23,621 nucleotides of DNA, taken from IMG/VR virus record IMGVR_UViG_3300005290_000006, positions 1-23,621 of that record; one strand, 5' to 3'. Each line of letters opens with the position of its first letter. Position 1 is the stretch's first letter. Below are positions 23,491-23,621 of the stretch, piece after piece. The stretch comes from a virus. Both the position numbers and the translations under genes were made by a program. The notes below the pieces were generated by a model. That model saw nothing but the letters and a program-made list of their open reading frames with translations. It was not told the origin of the DNA and made no database searches.

Positions 23491-23621
23491 ATGACAACGG
23501 TAAACATCGCATTCAGTGGTGGTGTGGAGTCGGTTTATTTGTTGCAGCTTGCTTTAGAACGTGGGTTTAACGTTAACCTGTGTTTGATCAACGTACACAA
23601 TGCGTTGAATAACCGGTTGGC
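23491..23621 (+). CDS. PP-loop ATP pyrophosphatase, QueC-like (partial, C-terminus beyond window)
   Basis: Only the first 43 codons are present. ATG follows AGGGAAAAGG. The N-terminus MTTVNIAFSGGVESVYLLQLALERG has the PP-loop SGGx(D/E)S that binds ATP pyrophosphate at residues 9-14, then a helix and a second strand (VNLCLINVH), as in N-type ATP pyrophosphatases such as QueC (7-cyano-7-deazaguanine synthase), ThiI, TtcA or GuaA. The helix with LALERG is closest to QueC to my eye. The usual Asp is Glu here. In phages, QueC-like enzymes can feed deazaguanine DNA or tRNA modification; other PP-loop functions remain possible until the rest is read. Confidence 0.65.
   Translation, partial: MTTVNIAFSGGVESVYLLQLALERGFNVNLCLINVHNALNNRL

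Overview
The window looks like part of a giant (jumbo) tailed-phage genome of the phiKZ type. The evidence is a multisubunit, phage-style RNA polymerase (beta' and beta homologues with catalytic motifs intact) beside a T4 gp21/phiKZ gp175-like prohead protease, a modular endolysin and a very large virion-type peptidoglycan hydrolase. Genes are packed tightly with 2-30 nt gaps or ATGA overlaps, almost all have clear Shine-Dalgarno sites, and base composition is near half G+C by eye. From memory, the order (giant hydrolase, divergent RNAP beta', beta, structural genes, protease) resembles the phiKZ gp181-180-178-177-176-175 block. A Pseudomonas or related gammaproteobacterial host is a guess. 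I saw no tRNA, rRNA, CRISPR array, insertion sequence or integration gene, and no gene-free stretch above 300 bases.

Left arm (1-7537, minus strand): a single open frame of at least 2512 codons that runs off the window edge. It reads as a tail tape-measure or inner-virion protein with hydrophobic segments, an RGG-like patch, a WP-rich tandem repeat, and near its visible C-terminal end a GH19 lysozyme/chitinase-like domain followed by an M15-type zinc peptidase domain. The 27-nt gap at 7538-7564 holds only the two back-to-back ribosome binding sites of the divergent genes.

Middle operon (7565-17733, plus strand): RNAP beta' N-terminal part, RNAP beta (with an extra N-terminal domain and a low-complexity linker), endolysin, a small protein, two probable virion proteins and the prohead protease, closed by a strong hairpin terminator. 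Inside the beta linker, in the +1 frame, lies a well-formed candidate overprinted gene (10130-10408) for a single-pass membrane protein with its own ribosome binding site. This is the most interesting observation in the window.

Right arm (17734-23621, plus strand): short units separated by hairpins and AT-rich promoter-like elements. They hold a 334-aa and a 146-aa unknown protein, then a unit with a 147-aa protein, a 742-aa protein containing repeated domains and a 400-aa protein with a Nudix-like domain, and finally the start of a PP-loop (QueC-like) ATP pyrophosphatase cut by the window edge.

Working picture (inference): the middle operon and left arm make a virion package, with an RNA polymerase packaged with the DNA, maturation by the protease, and cell-wall degradation at entry and exit. 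The right arm, with its separate promoter-like elements, may be controlled independently and could include genes read early by the virion polymerase.
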